Below are positions 34,841-47,027 of a stretch of 64,000 bases of DNA, in pieces (within the stretch, counting starts at the first letter, position 1; each line of letters begins with the position of its first letter). The notes under the pieces are model-generated. The model saw only the letters and a program-made list of their open reading frames with translations. It was not told the DNA's origin and did no database searches. A program made the position numbers and the translations under genes. Origin of the DNA: Batrachochytrium dendrobatidis JAM81 (taxonomy: Eukaryota; Chytridiomycota; Chytridiomycetes; Rhizophydiales); NCBI RefSeq assembly GCF_000203795.2, contig NW_006281110.1, forward strand, positions 335,854 to 399,853, in the 5' to 3' direction.

Positions 34841-36546
34841 TCAATATCTTGTACACCGAAGCCGCTTAGACTGAAAGTTGTCGAGATCCAGAAAGCTACG
34901 GCGAACATGGGCAATAGCATCTAAATTTGGACCAAACTTGAGATCTGGCACAGTCGTTTGAGACTCCATACATGGTAGGGCTAAACAAATTGGCTCGGAC
35001 GGTCTTGGGCTTGACTTGTCAAGATCTGCTGTTGTGACACTCTTATGCTTCAATCTTCTTGCCTGCAAAGCAGTTTCAGTTGAATTCAAGAGCATAAAAT
35101 GCTTCATTATCTGCTTTGGGAAAAACATAGCATTGCTACTGCTAGTCACTGTAGGATATACTCGTTGTGGCTTTAGTACAGCAACAAATTCGATCAATTC
35201 GGATAATGATGAGTGCATAGAATACAAAAGTCGCCATGACATGCTATCACGAAGGTCCTGAACTATAAAATCTTTAAATCCTGAAACCCTTTTCCAATAT
35301 GTGTGATGAGAGATGGCATCACTGTCGCTACCGCGTCCCCAAAACATGGCAGATGGATGAATATTCAATAAGCATCCTTTGGTTTTAGAAAGCTCAGCTT
35401 TTGGACACATATCTACAAAAAATCGAGCTTCTTGCTCGTCTGTTGTTAAAAACTGTGAGACAGTACACTCATGCAACCACTCTTCGTCTGCCTTTTTGCA
35501 TTGGTCCATCAGCTCGTACTTTATTTTTCGTGATGCGGTGACATAGATCTACAAGTTTGAATACCAGGCATATTAACAAGTTGGATTGCAGTTTGTTTAA
35601 TTCTTATATCAAGATATAACTATTCAAATCAAGATAAATCAGTTGCTTACCTTTGTATTAAAGTGTCGTGCTAAACAAACCCAAAGATGCTCATATCCAA
35701 TTGTTTTTGATTGTAGATATACATTTACAGATTCAGAGTACGTTTTAATGACCTCTATAAGAGCATTGGCTGATTCAAGCTATATGATTGAAATATACAA
35801 GTATTTGAATTTGAATTTTTATCGAGTCTCGATACTCTAAAAGCACACAATGGTAGAAACTCGAATTTGTCTACAGTTTGAAATGCACTCATATAAAACA
35901 TACCCGAGTAGGTAAATTCATCCAGTTTGGATGTGCAAACGTGGTATCCAGATACACTGAATCTATAGATAGTCTGTCTATAGCAAAGGACAGTGAGTCA
36001 ATACGTTTTTCAGATCGAAAGTCTCCAGTACACAGTATCGTGCCATTGTCTCCTATTATCAGTATCCTAAAATTGATAGATTGATGCATGAATAGCCCTG
36101 TTTGAATAAATCCAAAATATATGAAACTATAAACAATTTGATAATGCATACATGGCAGATCCAGGACAATGATGCGCTGGAAGAAATGTGATTTGAAGAT
36201 GTTTATTGTTGGCCAGTTGAATATGAAATGGTTTGTTGAATACGATTGGAAACAGATTCGAGGCTCCCATTGTAGTCTGCAATAGCTTTGCTGTAACTGG
36301 TGTGCAATATACTTTATTTACACTGAGAAGTGACACCAATCCAACCATATGATCTACAAAGCACTAGCGTGTTTAAATGGGATAGACTCGAGTGTGTAGC
36401 AGATTGGTGTGCATGATACACTTACCAGCATGAGCATGAGTGAGTAAATATGCTACTGTATGGTGTTTGTGCTGAAACATGTCAATTTGAATCTCTGGAT
36501 ACTTTCCATGAGCAACAGTAAGTTTTGGTTGGAAAAACTCTTGCAT
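34841..36546 (-). CDS. Artemis/SNM1-family metallo-beta-lactamase nuclease
   Basis: Five exons (36546-36426, 36353-36152, 36066-35904, 35779-35651, 35548-34841) give 440 residues in frame. KYPEIQIDMF at the start corresponds to the opening of DCLRE1C. The zinc-binding motif 2 is LLTHAHADHMVGL, interrupted by an intron; then VYCTPVTAKLL, LPAHHCPGSAM (motif 3 His), ILCTGDFRSEKR (motif 4 Asp) and SVYLDTTFAHPN. The beta-CASP part has TIGYEHLWVCLARHF, IHPSAMFWGRG and YSMHSSLSELIEFV...VYPTV. The family repairs DNA ends and cross-links. Resemblance is closer to Artemis than to Apollo or Pso2. The tail after residue about 340 is poorly conserved. No upstream exon is needed, but an earlier exon around 36600-36640 cannot be excluded. 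Confidence 0.85.
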
Positions 36547-36885
36547 TATGCATATGCCTACTGATTAAACAGCCAATGGTTTACCTCTGATGGCTGATAA
36601 CCCATTATTCAAGAATTTCCCGTTGAGTATGTCGATAAATGGCTAGAAATGAATTGCATTATCGATTGTCAAGACATTTAATCAATCTTGTCAGGGCATT
36701 TTTCGGCGAAATGAAAATAGCCAAAATTGTAAATGGCCTTTTTGTTCAAAATCACATCTTCACATCAAAACCTGCACTATTGCAATAGATACACTGTCTA
36801 ATCCAGCCAAGTATATAAGATTAAAGTACTCTTAGAGTATTTATAGACACTGGTGATCACTTGTGAATAACACCTCAGCAGCGCA
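36547..36885. promoter_or_regulatory. Divergent promoter region
   Basis: The 339 bp between two divergent genes must drive both. A TATA-like run (AAGTATATAAGATTAAAG, near 36809-36826) lies about 65-75 bp upstream of the plus-strand start codon. The rest is AT-rich with no repeat end. Promoter assignment is inference. Confidence 0.35.
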
Positions 36886-39800
36886 ATGAGTACTATCACG
36901 ACTCGCGACAGGCGACTACCTAACGCAGGGTTAGGAACATTAGCACGAGTCAACTCAGCAAAGGATCTCGCGGTAGCATCTGACATTAAGCCAGGACGCC
37001 AACGAGGAGGAATCAAGTTTCATGCCAACACAGACAGGATCAATATAGTCAAAGATCCTGCCATGTATCGGGCTGATCGTGAAATGAATCTGGCTCACTT
37101 TAAGGAACTCATGAATATATTTAGGGTAATATATTAAATCAGAAGCCAATTATTTATCAATACATTGAAATACAATATTGATATGTTATATAGCTACAGT
37201 GCAATGCATTTAAATATACTGATACCTTGCTTTAAGACATTTGACTATATACTTTTTAAATTTTTCAGCTAATATCTTTGCTTTTTCCATGAATAGCTGT
37301 CATCCAATAGCAACACGGGGACAATGTCACTAGAGGACTTCAAGAGTGCATTTGCAACAGTTCTGGGAAAAGGACTCACAGATGAGCAGATGAGCATTTT
37401 ATTCATGAAAATAGACGCCAATACCGACAATGAAATTGATTGGGATGATTTCAGTACATACATGCTACTTCGCGCTGAGGGTCAAAAGCTGATGCTCGAA
37501 GAAGCAGAAACACGTCTTTTCGATGCTGACATCACTCATTATCCAACCGCAGCAGCTCACAAAGACATTATTGTTCGGATCCAGTATATTGAATCGTTGA
37601 AGCGATACATGAGCTGTAGTCGCGAAGGAACACTGTGTTATTGGAATGATCGATTGAAGCTACAACGAGCTTATAAAAATGCTGGACAATTATGCCAAGA
37701 CCAGATTGATGAAAAAAGAAACCAACAGGCAAAAACTCAGTCTGGATCGCAACATATCCGATGGATTCACGATGCAGTATTTATGGAAAACGTAAACAAA
37801 GTTGCACTGGCTTCAGATGATCATCAAATCACAATTCATGATGGAACTACACTTGAAAAAGCACTCTGTTTTGACCTTCAAAATGTCAACGTTCTTACAT
37901 TGGACTATTGGACTGATAAAAACAATTCCAACTCGACGGAAAGTATGCTATTTTACGGAACAGACTCGGGATATGTCAATGTGTTCACATTCAACAATGA
38001 TAAAATGTTCAAAATTGGTGTCCGCCAAAAAGACCATGCAGAACACATTTTTTTGGAGAAAAAAGGTGCAAGCAACAAGGCACTTAAAAATTGGGGAACG
38101 CTTTGGAAACGTAGAGCGCATGGGGATTGGGCAGTCAAGGTCAAGTACATACATGATCTACATGCAATTATTTCCTGTTCGCCAGATCCTAAAGAATCGC
38201 TCGTTGTTGCTATTATGGATTACAATCGTAAATGGAAAGTTCACGTCTCGCCTGTTCATAAAGGTGTCAATGCTTTTGCTTATTGCCGAACTCCTGTAGC
38301 TTTAATTACCGGCGGTACCGGTAAGTTTAAAAAGTAAACCTGCCTATTCAGGTTGGTTTGAAATGATACTATAAGCTGAATTACATTAAACTGCTACTTG
38401 AAACTCCTGATTGGCTTTAAATGTGGATACTTATTAAACTTGGTGTAATGATTGCAGATCGTCAACTCCGATTGTGGAATCCTCATCGATTAAACCACCC
38501 AATAGCTGCAATGAAAGGACACAATTCTCCAATTATTGACATCACAGTAAATGAACTTAATGGCCAAGTGATTTCACTTTCTGTCGATACAAACATCAAG
38601 ATTTGGGACATTCGCAAACAGCAATGCTTGCAAACCATTTCTGATTCATCTTTCCAAAAAGACGACCTTGTGCCGGCCATCATGTTCAATCCTCACGCAA
38701 AAAGTATTATTGCAGGAATTTTCCATCCCATTGCTTATCATTTGAAGGAGCAGACGGCTGTCACGGAAACTCCCAAAAGCCATGACTTTCCTATCCGATC
38801 CGTCATGTATAATCCCGCGTTTAAACAGGTTGTTAGTGGATGTGATGGCGGCGTCGTGAATGTCTGGGTAAGCCTTATTTTGCCATAAATCTACCGAGTT
38901 TATATCCACTGATTGTCTTGTTTTATAAAGGACGCTTTATCCGGACAAAAAACGTTTAGGTTTTCCGAGGTACATGGAAAATCAGAGATCACTGCAATGT
39001 CATTCGATGCTAGTGGTCGTAGATTGGCAACTGGAGGAAGAGGTAAACAACTTTCAATGTTTTAAAGATGAAATTGTCTTTTAAGCATAACCGTTGCTTT
39101 TTTCAATGAATTCAGATGGGACAATCAAGATTTGGAATTTTAACAATGGCCAACTACTGCAGGAACTGGTGAAAAAGGACAAGACAGAAGTTACTGGATT
39201 GGCTGTGAGTTGATTGATCAATGCGCTCTAGTTACTGCTGATATCATCAATCATGAATAGCTTTTGGTAAACTTACAATTTTTAACTGGAATAGTTTATT
39301 GATATGAGAGACTCGATGTATTTTGTGGCAACAGGATGGAATCGAAAAATCACAATGTTCATCAATGACCCTGACTCACTGACTGTATATCCGACATTTA
39401 CGTGGCCAGATCCAACTCTAAGCGGAGGTAATGTCGGGCGACATGAAGACGATATTTTGTCAATGGCCTTTTGTCCTCCTAATATTTTAGCAACATCGAG
39501 CTACGATGGCGAAATTGTGATTTGTAACTTGCACTCTGGTCATGTACTACACAAAATGCGACCTATTGGAAAAGAAGAGCAAGTCAATCGATTGAAGAGT
39601 AAATCAATAGATAAAGGTAAGATGATTTGCAGATATTTTTAACGAGTCAAATCTAACCCTAAATGACCAAATCCAGTACTTTTTCTACCCAAGCGTAATA
39701 AAATGCGCGAAGCTGGATCGTTGGTATCGGCCGGATCAGATGGACAGATTCGTTTCTGGAACATTATTCTAGGGACACTTCTTTTAGAAATAGATGGAAC

Positions 39801-41055
39801 TCAAGGTCGCAATGAAGGCGTTTTCACCATGATATCCAATACACCCAACACCTTGCTGTTTACAGCTGATGCTCTGGGATGGGTGAATGTGTTTGATATT
39901 AAGGAAACAGCAATCAATGAATACTCTCCTGCAGCAATGCCTTTGGTTGTTTCATTCCATGCACACGTTAGATCAGTGACAAGCATGGACATTATTGAAA
40001 GTCAGGATGTGATTATTACAAGCTCGGCTGATTGCACGATCCGGATGCATACTGTAAGCCATTTATAGTTTTTGACTTTAATCTAGGTGTATATACTGAC
40101 TTGATTGAATGGGATCTGTATATGCATTTGAATGTGCAAACTCTGGTGTAATCAATAGTTTAAAGGAGAGTATATTGGCATTTTTGGACAATCCACAATG
40201 TGGGAGCTTGGTAATCCCCAAACCTATAAACATCCACTACGACCAGTAGATGTATTGGAAAAGGCAAAACTTGAGGCTGAACGTGCAGATGCATTGGCAG
40301 AACAAGCAAATCGTGATGCGTATCCTACAGATTTGACTTTTACAGGAGCTCATTCAAGTAATCGTGCACCTTTGTCGAATTATATAGCAAATGGACCAAA
40401 GTCGTCATTGTTGGGTAGTCTTTCCAAGTCTATGAAATATGAGGGCCAGAGTAGGCTTCGACAAAATGATGCTTTTGCCACGACCCAATCCGTCAACAAA
40501 TTAATATCGAGTGGGTTCGAGTCTACTGGACTTTATGAGCTTGGACGTGGCAAAACGATTACAATTCCACCATTATTGACTCAGACTACTACGATTCCAT
40601 TCAGTCAAATTAACCATAGCACGCCAATGTTGAATACCGAGGTGTCACATACACAGTCATTTTCTACCCAGCTGGGTAAAGCAACACCAGCCATCAACCA
40701 ACAATCTTTAATGCAACTACCTCCAATTAAACCAATACAAACGTATAATTCAAAAATAGAAAGCATCAACCTAGGAACTACATTACGATCTTATACACGC
40801 ATCAAAACGGCCGATCTGTTCAAAAACAACAATAGCTCGTGGTATGCTCGGTCACAATATGCACACAACACGTTTCAAACCCAAAATAAACGTAAAAGCC
40901 ATTTAAAACCACTGAATATTGGTCAAGGAACTGGACTTCGTGTGTATTATAGTCTACAGCCATACGAGTTGAAAGATGTTGACAGCAGTCGTTTGACAGC
41001 AGCAGAGTTGATTGGCGTTGATTCAACTTGTAAAACCGAAGATTCAACACCTTGA
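36886..41055 (+). CDS. EF-hand and WD40-repeat flagellar protein, WDR49/CFAP337-like
   Basis: Eight exons (36886-37125, 37297-38320, 38458-38867, 38931-39042, 39116-39204, 39295-39616, 39677-40053, 40159-41055) give 1156 residues in frame. An N-terminal basic segment is followed by an EF-hand pair; a canonical loop DANTDNEIDWDD is at about residues 120-131. Many WD40 repeats follow, with blades such as DRQLRLWNPHR, DTNIKIWDIRKQQ, DGTIKIWNFNNG and GQIRFWNIILG. The propeller region closes with GEYIGIFGQSTMWEL, a signature of WDR49/WDR64/WDY proteins. The C-terminal 270 residues are low complexity. Members of this group sit in axonemal structures, so a flagellar role is inferred. It diverges from the Artemis-like gene. 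Confidence 0.8.
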
Positions 41056-41253
41056 AAGATAGTTTCAAGTTTAATAAAAACAATATTTTTAAGTTTTGAA
41101 ATCAGATAAAATCGTTTGTGTTAAAATCGAATTCATAGCAATGCGAATCAACTCATTCGTACAAATGTGAAAGATCCCGTGGTTCTCGTGACTGTGTAAA
41201 AGGTTTAAAATTTGATCGTGTTTTGACAAGTCCAAGATTCAAAACCTGCGCAC

Positions 41254-42668
41254 ATGGCACATGTTGATGATGACGATTGGGATGATCTCTTGGACGGTAA
41301 AAGCATTCTATTCAATCCTTATTTAAAATGGAGTTTTATTTAGAATAAATATGTTTATACTGAATCTCAATCGGATCTTTGAGCAAATGTTTGAACTTGA
41401 AGTCAATGAATGCTCGGATATCAACTCAATCATATAAATGGATTACTTTCTACTAATCGAAATAGGATTGTTGCATGCTAACACATTCCATTGATTCAAA
41501 CCTGTACAGGTGTTTTGGACGAGTTTGCTGCTCCAGTACCCATGCAACAACAGCCATCAGCTGCTATAACAGATCCTCCCAAACAGTCGGATATGTCCTG
41601 TGCAGCTTCTGCTACAAATCTTGATAGCACCGAGGCAATGGATCAAGAGTTTATGGCCCAGCTTGCAAAAAATATGGAAATGCTTTTACAGCCAGCTTCA
41701 AACTCGTCAGCAACATCTCATACCCAGCAAAATGCAATTGCCGATTTGTTGAAAGACTCGAATGGAGATGCAGATACAATCAAAAATCTGGAGGAGCTTC
41801 GGACCGCATTTGCTGGCCTTTCCAAGACTACAGAAAAGGAAGGTGTTGAGCCAATCCGTGAACCCAAACAGTTTCAAGATCATGTAGCCCAAACCATGAA
41901 CAAGCTGCGTGAAAGTTCTGACAAAGCAAAGGTAAAAACTATTTTTAGACTATTATTCTCTTGTCGATATTTCACTTTGATGCCTAATGAAATGGGCTTT
42001 GATGTATCTAACAACTCTATTGAATGGGTGAAATCACTTTAAAATAGGCTCAGGCCAACGAAGATATGCGGGGTGGATCTTCATTGGATGATCCTTTGAT
42101 GGCCGACATGTTAAAAGAACTTGAGGGGATGATGGACTCGGAAGGATTTGAAGATATGTTTGGAGGATTTGTAGACCAGTTGATGAAAAAAGAGTTTCTA
42201 TACGAGCCTCTAAAAACTCTTTCTGAAAAGGTATGCGTCAATGCATTTGAAGATGGCTGATTATTGAGTTTGATTTAATTCAATGTTTTTGTATAAATGC
42301 ATTCGAATATGTATATAGTATCCTCCATGGCTGGAAGCCAACCGATCTTCTCTTACTGAGCATGATCGTGTCAGATATGAAAGCCAACTCGAGGCAATTT
42401 ATGAAATTAAGTCGATATATGAAAAACTCCCATCAGATGAGCCTACTTCTGAACAGTCCAAAGAAATCATGGATTGCCTTGCAAAGGTTTGTGTTGGCGA
42501 TTGGTACTTTTAAATTACGGATTGAATACTAACCTTGAAGGATATATTTTGTAGATTCAAGGATTTGGAAACCCACCAGACGAATTGATGAAGCAAATGA
42601 TGGGTGGAGAGGGAGTAGGGTCAGATGGCATGCCAGATATACCTGGAGAGAATTGCAATCAAATGTAA
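41254..42668 (+). CDS. PEX19: Peroxisomal biogenesis factor 19 (Pex19)
   Basis: Five exons (41254-41296, 41510-41931, 42048-42230, 42319-42486, 42555-42668) give 309 residues. The acidic N-terminus DDDDWDDLLDGVLDEF is the Pex3-binding start of Pex19. The middle has LMADMLKELEGMMDSEGFEDMF and EFLYEPLKTLSEKYPPWLEA, the conserved helical domain that binds peroxisomal membrane proteins. The last four residues, CNQM, form a CaaX farnesylation box, as in yeast and human Pex19. Length and architecture are those of the family. Pex19 is the cytosolic chaperone and import receptor for peroxisomal membrane proteins. NAD kinase follows 319 bp downstream on the same strand. Confidence 0.95.
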
Positions 42669-42987
42669 TTAAATATTTTCAATATGGAATAGTTTTGTAT
42701 TTTTGTAAGAACAGCGCTGGAGATACAATAGCAATCTTTCAGCTTACCATCACGTCGACAACAATAGAATATGCGGATTAACATTGGATTACTATACAAA
42801 GAATGACTGTTTTGATTCTTTTTGTATGCGACGTGTAAAGTAATGTTGAATTGCAATACTTTTCATTCTATCATAAAGCGATCTTTAGATTTAAAAAGCT
42901 TATTGTTCATGTGCTGATCGTTCGACCAATGAATTCATCTTTATCAACAATTTTATATTTTCAAACATTTCAAAATAAATTCTTGCC
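42669..42987. other. Intergenic, no gene seen
   Basis: AT-rich spacer of 319 bp between PEX19 and the NAD kinase gene. It contains no repeat ends and no convincing open frame. Confidence 0.4.
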
Positions 42988-44946
42988 ATGTATAACCGTA
43001 GTGCATTGCAATCTATTCACCATGTTCAGCATAAGATTCCATCAATACAACTGACTACAAGACTACTTCAAACGGCTTCAAAACTGCCCGCTATGGTGCC
43101 CTATAAACTGATGGAACGCTCACAGTCAATTCATGATCACTCACATTGTCGCACATCTCAATCTACACCATCGCAGAGTAGACTCGAGGCAGACATGAAG
43201 GATCGGGCCAGAAGGTGAGTCAACTAGACCACTCCTACATGTGCTATCAAGTCGTATTATTCAGCAGAATGAATCTTGTGGATAAATCTAAATTTGTCGT
43301 TTTGATAAGGCTTACATTTGCTATTGAAACTTGCAATTCCAGACCACAATCCGATGAGTATCAGCTGCTATGGACAGAGCAACCTCGAAATGTCCTTGTC
43401 ATTAAAAAGAAAAATGACACCAAGACAACCGAGGCCATGAGGGCAGTGATAAGGTAGAGTGTCTGCATTTCAAATGCATTGCATAATCCGTAACAATATT
43501 GCACTAAAATAGATTATCATCAATTCATGCTGTATTATTTTGAAATATTAGATGGTTTGAGAAAAATCAGCCTGCAGTGAATATTTTAATAGAAAAAGAA
43601 TCCATACCAGACATTAGTACTCAATCGCAATCTGCCAACTCAATACATGTGATTGAAGGTCGCACTGGAGAGCAGTCGGATCTGTTATCTGCAGTGGATT
43701 TTGTTGTTACACTGGGTGGTGATGGCACGTTATTGCATGCATCCTCACTTTTTCCATATCGTGTTCCGCCCATCATATCGTTTTCTTTGGGATCGGTTGG
43801 GTTCTTGTTGCCGTTTGGTAAATACGATTTCGTTTAAAAGATGCATGTCTAGTGTTTGTGTTGTGTAGAGGCAAATCTGCTATCTTTTATTGCAACCTAA
43901 AGCTCTATCAACCATGATTACCAACATTAGAGTTCTCGGATTATCAGATTGCATTGTCACGCATGTTTGGCAAAGAAGGTGTGCCAGTTATGAACCGGAT
44001 ACGTCTTGCATTTTCGCTGTATGACAGCAAAGCAAACAAGAAATTGTTTAAAGGTATTGTTTTATTTTCAACTCCAGAATCAATCGTTTAAGCAGATTGC
44101 TTCGAGTTATTCCAACTTTTGAGTGTATTACAGATTACAAACATGTAGATCTTCAAATTATGAACGAGTTGACGGTTCACCGTGGAAAGCATGCTCAACT
44201 TACTGCGGTCGATATTTTTGTTGGTAACCAATTTTTGACTGATGTTGTTGTAAGTATTAAATCTGTTTTATGCAATCCAGATGATTAGATTTGAATGGAG
44301 TAAAATGCAACTGACACATCAAACCTATATTAACCTATTTTGTTGTTGTTTTGGAATACATCTTGTATAGGCTGATGGGTATGTGCTTATTTTTATGTTC
44401 TGGGTCATTGCATTATTAAATGAATGGGTACACCTTCAAGGCTGATCTAACTCGCGATAATTGATTCATCTGACTTGGATGGCAGGTTGATTATATCCAC
44501 GCCTACTGGATCGACGGCATACTCACTCTCAGCAGGCGGCCCAATTGTGCATCCGTCTGTTCAAGCACTTTTGCTCACACCCATATGTCCTAGATCACTA
44601 TCATTTAGACCCATTGTTCTCCCTGCAACTGCTGAAATACGCATAAAAGTAAGTTGTCACTTTATCCTTTTGATGACACACCATGCTGTTTGCAGCTCAC
44701 TCTTGTCAATACACGACATTTTAGCTTTCTTCCATGGCGAGAGGAGATGCAGAAGTGACGGTCGATGGCCGTGATATGTGTTTACTTGAGCCCAACCATT
44801 ACATTGGTTTACGACTCTCAGAGTATTATATTCCTTGCGTCAGTCGTATTGCTGCTGGATCAGGTTGGGCAGACGACATTAAACAAACTCTAAGATGGAA
44901 TCAGAGTTTTTTGAATGCTGGATTGTTTTCGTCCAGTTCTAAATGA
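42988..44946 (+). CDS. NAD kinase
   Basis: Eight exons (42988-43214, 43343-43453, 43552-43817, 43931-44053, 44134-44249, 44371-44378, 44486-44648, 44725-44946) give 411 residues in frame. The core has [26 protein letters not shown] (the GGDG nucleotide-binding motif), [25 protein letters not shown] and the NE/D-type loop. It continues with [26 protein letters not shown] and the C-terminal AEVTVDGR strand. The sixth exon is only 8 bp (GCTGATGG), yet it is required to join FLTDVV to ADGLIIS in the right frame. The enzyme makes NADP+ from NAD+ and ATP. The N-terminal 75 residues are Ser/Arg/His-rich with few acids and could target mitochondria, but no domain is visible there. Confidence 0.92.
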
Positions 44947-45168
44947 TTTTGAAATCAATACATGATTTAAAATAGCTTGAATGTGTAAAACGCACAAGAA
45001 AACAGTGCATCTGAATCAAAATGAATCAGATTGTTAAATAAGTCCAAGCATTCATACACATGCAATCTGAATAGGTTTGGATAAGATATCTTGCTGATTT
45101 TCATTAAGATGGTCTTAAAAGGCACTGAAAAACAAAGGCGTCGATATAACGGAAACCCCAAACCACAT

Positions 45169-46821
45169 CTACATGGCACTGGCTCCAGTAATAATGTCGA
45201 TCTAAAAATATAAACAATCAGTTAAAAACAAGTTACAATTTAAAAGTACATGGTCAATTCACGTACAAGTTCGTTTGTAATGGTAGCTTGACGAGAACGG
45301 TTATAGGTAAGAGTAAGCTTTTGGATCATTTCTCCAGCGTTCTTGGTAGCATTTTCCATAGCAGTTCGTTTTGCAGACATTTCGGAAGCATATCCTTCAG
45401 CCATAGCCCAGTAGAGAGAGTTTGCCATGGTGAATTCTTCGTAGTTTTTGAGGAGCTCATCCTCAAACTCGTAAGCAGCAAGCTTGGCTGTTTTCAAGTA
45501 TTCATTGACAGAATAAGTTAAACATTCAAACCACACAACAAACTGATTTATCAATACAACTTAATGAACATACGAGCAGCAGCAAGACTCTTGGCACTGG
45601 GAACGGAGATGATGGTGGCATCGTAGGCAATCAAGGACTTGAAGTGGTTGTAGATAATGGAAGCAGAGTCAAATGTAGGTTTTTCAGCAAGAACAATGTC
45701 GCCAATCAGAGCAGCCTCGTACCAAGTGGGAATGTTTTTGGTCACACCGTCAATGGAGATCAGAATGTTTTCGCGATACTCGCGAGCAATCTGAGTACGA
45801 GCCCTAAGACCAAGAATAGCGTTGGATGCTTTGGGATTTTGAGCAATAAAACTCTTGGTAGCTTTGGAAACGGACGAATGAATACCACCGCAAAGACCAC
45901 GATCAGAAGAAACAGTGATAACAAGTGCATCATCACCCTTTGTAGCGGGTACATCAACATGCTTGAGCATATCTATTTATACAGTATTTTATCATTTCAA
46001 ACAAGCAGCCAGTGCAATGAGTAGTGCAGTCAAAACAAGTGACAGAATAAAAGAACTGACCAATTCATCCCACAACAAAGTGGAGATGAGCTAGTCATAG
46101 TGCAGTATGAGATTCTTCATATTCAATGTATGGAATACAATTGAATATGAAGAATCTAGATCTGACAAGAAATTTCAAGCAACTCACCCGTGGCAGCACC
46201 ACCATAAATACGAGCTTGCCCCATGATTCTCTGAGCACGAGTGACTTTGGTGGAAGCAATCATCTTCATGGACTTTGTGATCTTTCCAATACTTTGGATA
46301 GACTTGAGACGCATGGAAACTGTATTACATAATAGAATGGTTAGTTCAATACATGATGGAAGTTGGTTGACAACCATTAGCAAATGCACAATAGGACTTG
46401 AGACAAAAGGACACTTGATGGATGAATATGTGCTGATCCAGTTGTAGGACATGTCAATGGGTAGTGTGATGACCACATATGATGTTGAATTGAAACCAAT
46501 GCATTCATGCATTCGGTTGGGTCAAACCCTTAGCGTCAATAGGATAGCAATCAAGAATGGCATCATCATTTCACACAGGAAAACAGCGTACTAAACTACG
46601 CAAGAAATGTTATATCCAAGACGGAGTGACAGGACATGCACTATAAGAGACTCGAGTGATATCAGACAGTAAAGATCTTTTACAAGTCAAGAATGCAGAT
46701 CCTTGAGCAACTTACTCTCTTTAAGAGTAGCCATGTTACGAGAAGGCTGAACACCAAAGACACCCGAAGACAAGGTAGTTAATACGGCAGCCGAAGCCGA
46801 GCGAAGACCAGCAATGAACAT
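45169..46821 (-). CDS. ATP3: F1Fo ATP synthase gamma subunit, mitochondrial
   Basis: Five exons (46821-46716, 46319-46188, 45972-45574, 45487-45267, 45201-45169) give 296 residues in frame. The presequence [17 protein letters not shown]...RNMATLKE is followed by the N-terminal helix [21 protein letters not shown]. Then come [14 protein letters not shown], a conserved Rossmann-like middle domain, and the C-terminal helix [31 protein letters not shown]. The tiny last exon supplies [10 protein letters not shown], matching the canonical C-terminus. The gamma subunit is the rotor shaft that couples proton flow to ATP synthesis. An in-frame ATG at 46872 would lengthen the presequence by 17 residues. 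Intron 2 carries a striking hairpin (46110-46157). Confidence 0.93.
46110..46157. repeat. Perfect inverted repeat in an ATP3 intron
   Basis: AGATTCTTCATATTCAA (46110-46126) and its exact reverse complement (46141-46157) flank a short centre that itself pairs (TGTAT GGA ATACA), leaving one bulged base. The total is 22 base pairs around a 3-nt loop inside the intron between 46188 and 45972. Confidence 0.85.
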
Positions 46822-47027
46822 GATGGACTCGTTGATGGTAAGTGAACTTGTAAAGGAAAGAGAAGTCGCCAAAGAAAATTTTGATTTTGAAATCCAACGA
46901 AAATGGCAATTGATTTCAACACATTATTCTTTATTATATCACACAGAAAGGTAAAGTAAATTCATCTTATTTGATTACAGTATTTAAAATCACGAAAATT
47001 CAATCTCTTTGAGTTTCATCTTTAAAA

